Below, piece after piece: positions 5,635-8,725 of a DNA stretch of 8,725 nt. Numbering within the stretch: position 1 is the stretch's first letter; every line of letters begins with the position of its first letter. The translations under genes were made by a program, and so were the position numbers. Source of the DNA: an uncultured bacterium (GTDB lineage: Bacteria; Patescibacteriota; Minisyncoccia; Phycocordibacterales; UBA1006); NCBI GenBank assembly GCA_903920485.1, contig CAIXMG010000018.1, positions 1 to 8,725 of the forward strand. Direction: 5' to 3'. The notes below the pieces were generated by a model. The model did not search any database. It was not told the DNA's origin and worked only from the letters and a program-made list of their open reading frames with translations.

Positions 5635-5994
5635 ATGCACGAACTTTTCATCATCGGACGAATCCTGCTCGGAGGATACTTCATCTACAGCGGCTTTGGA
5701 CACCTTTTCAAGCTGTCGATGCTTGCAGGATACGCCAAGTCAAAGCACATCCCAGCTCCAACCCTGGCTGTTGCGGTGTCAGGACTCATTCTCCTCATTG
5801 GCGGTTTGGGAATCCTTTTCCACTTCCACATGACGATCGGAATCCTTCTCCTCGAGATCTTCCTCATCATTACGACGCTGGTCATGCACCAGTTCTGGAA
5901 CGTCAAGGACCCTGCTGCCCGCATGAACGAGATGATCAACTTCAACAAGAACATCGCCCTGATCGGAGCACTGCTCATGATCATCGCGAAGTAA
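5635..5994 (+). CDS. DoxX family membrane protein
   Basis: The product has 119 residues with four hydrophobic segments (about 3-22, 43-62, 65-85 and 103-117), the normal size and topology for DoxX proteins. Family marks are GRILLGGYFIYSGFGHL (8-24), the acid-polar stretch MHQFWNVKDPAARMNEM (84-100) and FNKNIALIGALLM (103-115). DoxX-type proteins are inner-membrane proteins tied in some bacteria to redox or thiol stress and in one archaeon to a quinone oxidoreductase subunit. The role here is not established. It follows the 20-residue microprotein in what seems a two-gene unit, with a terminator just past its stop. ATG 5635 is the natural start. No Shine-Dalgarno sequence is visible. Confidence 0.9.
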   Translation: MHELFIIGRILLGGYFIYSGFGHLFKLSMLAGYAKSKHIPAPTLAVAVSGLILLIGGLGILFHFHMTIGILLLEIFLIITTLVMHQFWNVKDPAARMNEMINFNKNIALIGALLMIIAK

Positions 5995-6002
5995 TCGCGT
6001 TG

Positions 6003-6030
6003 CAAAAGCACCTCCACGGGGGTGCTTTTG
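6003..6030. terminator. Terminator after the DoxX gene
   Basis: CAAAAGCACCTC (6003-6014) pairs with GGGGTGCTTTTG (6019-6030), with one T-G pair and the loop CACG. AAAA and TTTT lie in opposite arms, giving a bidirectional design. Confidence 0.85.
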
Positions 6031-6075
6031 TGTTACTTGACTTTGTTAGTTTAAAACGTAACCTGTCCCTGACAG

Positions 6076-6081
6076 TACAAT
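6076..6081 (+). promoter_or_regulatory. Possible -10 box for the gene at 6108
   Basis: TACAAT matches the -10 consensus at five of six positions and would give a leader of about 20 bases. No matching -35 box is found at the right spacing. A TTGACT (6037-6042) exists but is too far from this box. Promoter placement is uncertain. Confidence 0.35.
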
Positions 6082-6107
6082 TTCATAACAGGCTAAAACA
6101 AGACCCC

Positions 6108-6434
6108 ATGGATTTCAATACAGACAAAGGTGCACTTCTCATTGTTAAAGTAGAAGGCATTTATGAGACCTATATCGCGGAAGTCATCGAGAACGAAGAT
6201 AACCTCGTCATAAAGATAGCCGAGAAGGGATCATTCTCGAGACTGGAGATCGGCGAATATCGCGTACTCGCAGAAGAAACGGTGCGCGCGCAGAAAAGCA
6301 TAACCTCTTGGAACGAGCTCCTGGAAGAAGCAATTTCAAGAGGGGAGCCTTACGGTTCTGGGCTGGCACGCTTTGGAATAGAACCAGGCGAAGACGTTTA
6401 TGAAATACTTCCCATTACAGTAGAGAAAAACTAA
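6108..6434 (+). CDS. Small acidic protein, unknown function
   Basis: The product has 108 residues from ATG 6108 to TAA 6432-6434. The frame is open further upstream, back through the DoxX terminator, but that part reads through hairpin sequence and has no protein-like character, so I chose the Met of MDFNTDKG. The protein is acidic (many Glu). Alternating segments such as ALLIVKVEGIYETYIAEVIE (9-28) and NLVIKIAEKG (32-41) suggest a small beta-barrel-like fold, followed by a helix (WNELLEEAISRG, 68-79) and a Gly/Pro-containing tail. There are no catalytic motifs, cysteines or membrane spans. I do not recognise a family. A terminator follows immediately and is shared with the convergent flavoprotein gene. 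Confidence 0.75.
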   Translation: MDFNTDKGALLIVKVEGIYETYIAEVIENEDNLVIKIAEKGSFSRLEIGEYRVLAEETVRAQKSITSWNELLEEAISRGEPYGSGLARFGIEPGEDVYEILPITVEKN

Positions 6435-6435
6435 A

Positions 6436-6469
6436 TATAAAAGCCCGCGGTCAACGCAGGGCTTTTATA
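6436..6469. terminator. Bidirectional terminator between convergent genes
   Basis: TATAAAAGCCC (6436-6446) pairs with GGGCTTTTATA (6459-6469), continued by GCG/CGC inside a one-base bulge, around the loop GTCAA. It serves the 6108 gene on the plus strand and the flavoprotein gene, which ends at 6474, on the minus strand. Confidence 0.88.
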
Positions 6470-6473
6470 ATGA

Positions 6474-7718
6474 CTAAAGATCCTTCGCAGCGGACGTTCC
6501 GGCCACAAATCCTGTCGTCCAGCACAGCTGAAGGCCGAAGCCGCCGGACGGACGGTCGATGTTCAGCATGTCGCCGACGACGTACAGGTTCGGATATAGT
6601 TTTGAGCTCATCGTGGAAGTATCCATTTCCGCAAGTTCCACGCCACCGCTGGTCACGATGGCCTTATCGGTTCCCAAAAGGCCACGCACACGCATCGAAA
6701 GAGCCTTCGTGGTATCGATGATGCCAATACGTTCGTCGCGGGTAATGCTATGACAGGGAGTATCGGGACTTACCGATGCCTTTTCAAGAATTGTCGGGAC
6801 AACGCCAGAAGGGATCCATTGATCAAGAACATTCTTGATCTTCTTGTTCGATTCATTGCGGAATAATTCGGTCAGCTGCTTGTTCAAGGTTCCCAAATCG
6901 ATTCCTGGAAAAAGATCCAGATGAATATCAACCGGTCCATACTTCAGTAGTTCAGAGATATCACGGCTCATGTTTAAAACAGTCGGTCCCGTGACACCAA
7001 AGTGCGTAAAGAGGATCTTCCCAATTGCCGATTTTTGCTTTTGATCATTTTGGATCGTTGTGATTTTTACCTTCTCAAGAGACTTGCCTTGGAGTTCCTT
7101 GACCCATGCGTCTTCGATCGCAACCGGCACCAATGACACGTTAGGCTCCTTGATCGTGTGGCCTATCTTTGCAAGCCAACCAAACGCATCACCTGTCGAA
7201 CCAGTTTCTGGTCGTGATTTGCCTCCTGTCGCAATGATGACCTTTTTTGCAAGGATGACTGCTTTATCCTTGAGTGTTACACCCTGAATATTTCCTTCGG
7301 AAGCGAGAATTTCAGAAACGGGCGCATCATATTTTACCGTCACTTTTCCTTGATCAATAAATGATTTCATGACATCCCACACCGACTGTGCCGAGTCAGA
7401 AGCAGGGAAGACACGCTGTTCGTTCTCAATCTTTGTCTTCATATCTCGCGCATTGAAGAATTTCAAGGTGTCGGTATTGTCCCATTTCGAAAAGGGAGAA
7501 AACAGGAAGTTCTTCTCGTACCGAAAACGATCCAGCAGTTTTTTGAGATCAGGCTCTGCATTCGTGACGTTGCACCGACCGCCGCCCGTGATCAGAAGCT
7601 TTTTCCCGAGTGATTTATTTTTTTCAAGCAACAAAACACGTGCACCCATTTCCGCTGCACGTCCTGCCGCCATCATGCCAGCGGGTCCTCCGCCTACGAC
7701 AACCACGTCCCAGGTCAT
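6474..7718 (-). CDS. HI0933/YhiN family FAD-dependent flavoprotein
   Basis: The product has 414 residues, the usual size for the family that databases call aminoacetone oxidase family FAD-binding enzyme. It has a dinucleotide-binding start VVVGGGPAGMMAAGRAA (6-22) ending in Glu32-Lys33, the family hallmark GGGRCNVTN (45-53), ATGGKSRPETGSTGD (163-177), FTHFGVTGPTVLNMSR (237-252), TSGGV (356-360) and a C-terminal FAD-contact block GDMLNIDRPSGGFGLQ (382-397). The real substrate is unproven in most organisms; some relatives act in bile acid reduction, and the YhiN name implies no known reaction. It is the second gene of an operon: its ATG lies one base after the TAA of the pseudouridine synthase gene (TAATATG), so translation is probably coupled. 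It ends in TAG before a shared terminator. Confidence 0.93.
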   Translation of the reverse strand: MTWDVVVVGGGPAGMMAAGRAAEMGARVLLLEKNKSLGKKLLITGGGRCNVTNAEPDLKKLLDRFRYEKNFLFSPFSKWDNTDTLKFFNARDMKTKIENEQRVFPASDSAQSVWDVMKSFIDQGKVTVKYDAPVSEILASEGNIQGVTLKDKAVILAKKVIIATGGKSRPETGSTGDAFGWLAKIGHTIKEPNVSLVPVAIEDAWVKELQGKSLEKVKITTIQNDQKQKSAIGKILFTHFGVTGPTVLNMSRDISELLKYGPVDIHLDLFPGIDLGTLNKQLTELFRNESNKKIKNVLDQWIPSGVVPTILEKASVSPDTPCHSITRDERIGIIDTTKALSMRVRGLLGTDKAIVTSGGVELAEMDTSTMSSKLYPNLYVVGDMLNIDRPSGGFGLQLCWTTGFVAGTSAAKDL

Positions 7719-7719
7719 A

Positions 7720-8643
7720 TTAGGACTGCTTCAACTTCTCGACATCCTTGGGAGCAATCGACTTTACGTTCCCGGCGATCATCTTTGCCACGACCAGGTG
7801 GCCGATGCGGACCCGGACCAGCGACGTGATGGTCAAATGACACGCATCGCACATGCGGCGGATCTGATGCTTGCGACCCTCCTTGAGGACGATCGAAAAG
7901 ACACTCCGTCCGCGTCGCTCGACGATGGCAGGCTTGGTCGTGATTTTGTCGATCATGATTCCCGTCGCCATGCGATTGAGCTTGTCGTCGCCGACTTCCT
8001 CACGAACGGTAACGAGGTATTCTTTCTCGATATGCGAGTCCTCGCTGGTCATCGCGCGCGTCAATGTTCCGTCGTTGGACATCAAAATGAGCCCCTGTGA
8101 ATCTTTATCAAGGCGACCAATGGGGGACAGATGGGCAAGTTTCGGAAAGCGGCTTTTGATGTCGGTCACACCGGGAACGGTCGCGCTGGTCTCGATACCG
8201 CGCGGCTTGTAGAGCATGTAGGTTTCCTTCTGGGGCATCTTGTCACCCTTGAGGGTCACGACGTCCTTGTCGGGATTGATGCCGAATCCCGGTTCGCGGA
8301 CATTCTTGCCGTTGACCATGACCAGGCTCCTCATGATGAGGTCCTTGGCTTCTCGTCGCGATGCCATGCCGGTATGTGCCATGTAGCGTTCCAGTCGTTC
8401 CAGTCCGGGAGCCAGCGTGCTTGGCGGAAGGATGCGGGGCTTTCGCTCGACAATAGTAAACGTGGGTGAGGGCTTGCCGTTCTTGAAGGGCTTTTTGATC
8501 GCTTCTGCCTTAAGGGACTTTGCAAAAGATTTTGTCGTAGGCTTCGTAAAGACCTTCCCGGAAGAAGGCCGTTTTGAGTAGCGTTTTGAAACAGTTTTGG
8601 TAAAGCCACGCGATCGGCCTTTCTTGGCAGCAGGGATTTTCAT
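7720..8643 (-). CDS. RsuA/RluB/RluF-type pseudouridine synthase with a basic N-terminal tail
   Basis: The product has 307 residues from ATG 8643 and turns uridine into pseudouridine, most likely in rRNA. An S4 RNA-binding domain spans about 81-135 (LERLERYMAHTGMASRREAK, 81-100; VMVNGKNV, 108-115). The catalytic domain has MLYKPRG (143-149), GRLDKDSQGLILMSNDG (176-192) with catalytic Asp179, EKEYLV (206-211) and EGRKHQIRRMCD (255-266). The first 80 residues are a Lys/Arg-rich, low-complexity tail, probably disordered and RNA-binding; similar tails occur in some relatives. The frame also opens at ATG 8667, but that lies upstream of the -10 box and would not be transcribed, so the start is 8643. 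The precise target (RluB, RluF, RsuA or another) cannot be decided here. It leads the operon with the flavoprotein. Confidence 0.92.
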   Translation of the reverse strand: MKIPAAKKGRSRGFTKTVSKRYSKRPSSGKVFTKPTTKSFAKSLKAEAIKKPFKNGKPSPTFTIVERKPRILPPSTLAPGLERLERYMAHTGMASRREAKDLIMRSLVMVNGKNVREPGFGINPDKDVVTLKGDKMPQKETYMLYKPRGIETSATVPGVTDIKSRFPKLAHLSPIGRLDKDSQGLILMSNDGTLTRAMTSEDSHIEKEYLVTVREEVGDDKLNRMATGIMIDKITTKPAIVERRGRSVFSIVLKEGRKHQIRRMCDACHLTITSLVRVRIGHLVVAKMIAGNVKSIAPKDVEKLKQS

Positions 8644-8649
8644 GCTTGC

Positions 8650-8678
8650 ACTATACAGTAAAAACACTTATTTGGCAA
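8650..8678 (-). promoter_or_regulatory. Sigma70-type promoter of the pseudouridine synthase operon, leaderless
   Basis: On the minus strand TTGCCA (8678-8673) and TATAGT (8655-8650) are separated by exactly 17 bases. Only six bases lie between the -10 box and the ATG at 8643, so the predicted transcription start falls at or next to the A of the start codon. Confidence 0.82.
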
Positions 8679-8725
8679 GTTTTAAAGGAAAAGTAAAGAT
8701 AGCGTAAAAATGTTGGGGCAGGACA

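Noticed and set aside
7369..8100. 243-codon plus-strand frame spanning the junction of the minus-strand operon
   Set aside because: Both genes beneath it on the minus strand are clear family members, and this product has no recognisable motif.
8644..8667. Earlier in-frame ATG for the pseudouridine synthase at 8667
   Set aside because: It lies within the promoter spacer, above the -10 box, and would not be in the mRNA.
1..8725. Recoding of TGA as glycine (as in Gracilibacteria/Absconditabacteria)
   Set aside because: The long genes are complete under the standard code with no in-frame TGA, so there is no sign that TGA is read as an amino acid.
1..8725. CRISPR array, insertion sequence, phage or toxin-antitoxin module
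   Set aside because: I saw no regularly spaced direct repeats, transposase motifs, terminal repeats, phage genes or recognisable toxin-antitoxin pairs.

Overview
The window looks like a compact chromosome segment of a bacterium, probably a member of the Patescibacteria (Candidate Phyla Radiation), with a Parcubacteria-like lineage as my best but weak guess. The reasons are tight gene packing, many short proteins, near-50% GC, basic N-terminal tails, an unusual ABC-F protein, stops that are almost all TAA or TAG, and no visible Shine-Dalgarno sequence before any start. Nothing here fixes the taxon.

Layout from left to right. A tRNA-Ile(GAT) gene (2-74) is followed by its terminator. A two-gene plus-strand unit then encodes a 52-residue membrane microprotein and an RDD-family membrane protein. 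The tRNA uridine hydroxylase TrhO follows with its own promoter and terminator. An AT-rich patch (about 1906-2398) carries a probable minus-strand membrane protein. Next comes an ABC-F ATPase. After it, about 390 bases (3902-4295) hold no recognisable gene but do contain inverted repeats, a plausible minus-strand promoter, and at the far end a hairpin whose T-run lies on the minus strand. A short YgjP/DUF45-type zinc metallopeptidase and an unknown protein with a CxxC motif follow on the plus strand. A second plus-strand unit encodes a 20-residue lysine-rich microprotein and a DoxX-family membrane protein. A small acidic protein of unknown function ends facing a minus-strand operon of an RsuA/RluB-type pseudouridine synthase and an HI0933/YhiN-type flavoprotein.

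The best-supported theme is RNA and translation: a tRNA gene, a tRNA-modifying enzyme (TrhO), a ribosome-acting ABC-F ATPase and an rRNA pseudouridine synthase. The rest is small membrane proteins, a protease and a flavoenzyme. The genes are mostly separate one- or two-gene units, each closed by a hairpin terminator that often has an A-run before it and a T-run after it, so it can work in both directions.

The most interesting observation is about expression. In four genes the -10 box sits only 6-10 bases before the start codon, so their mRNAs should begin at or within a few bases of the start codon (leaderless). I did not find a clear, unmistakably new multi-gene system. The best candidates for something undescribed are the structured region at 3902-4295, the in-frame ATG-TAA before the GTG start at 4761, and the two microproteins.
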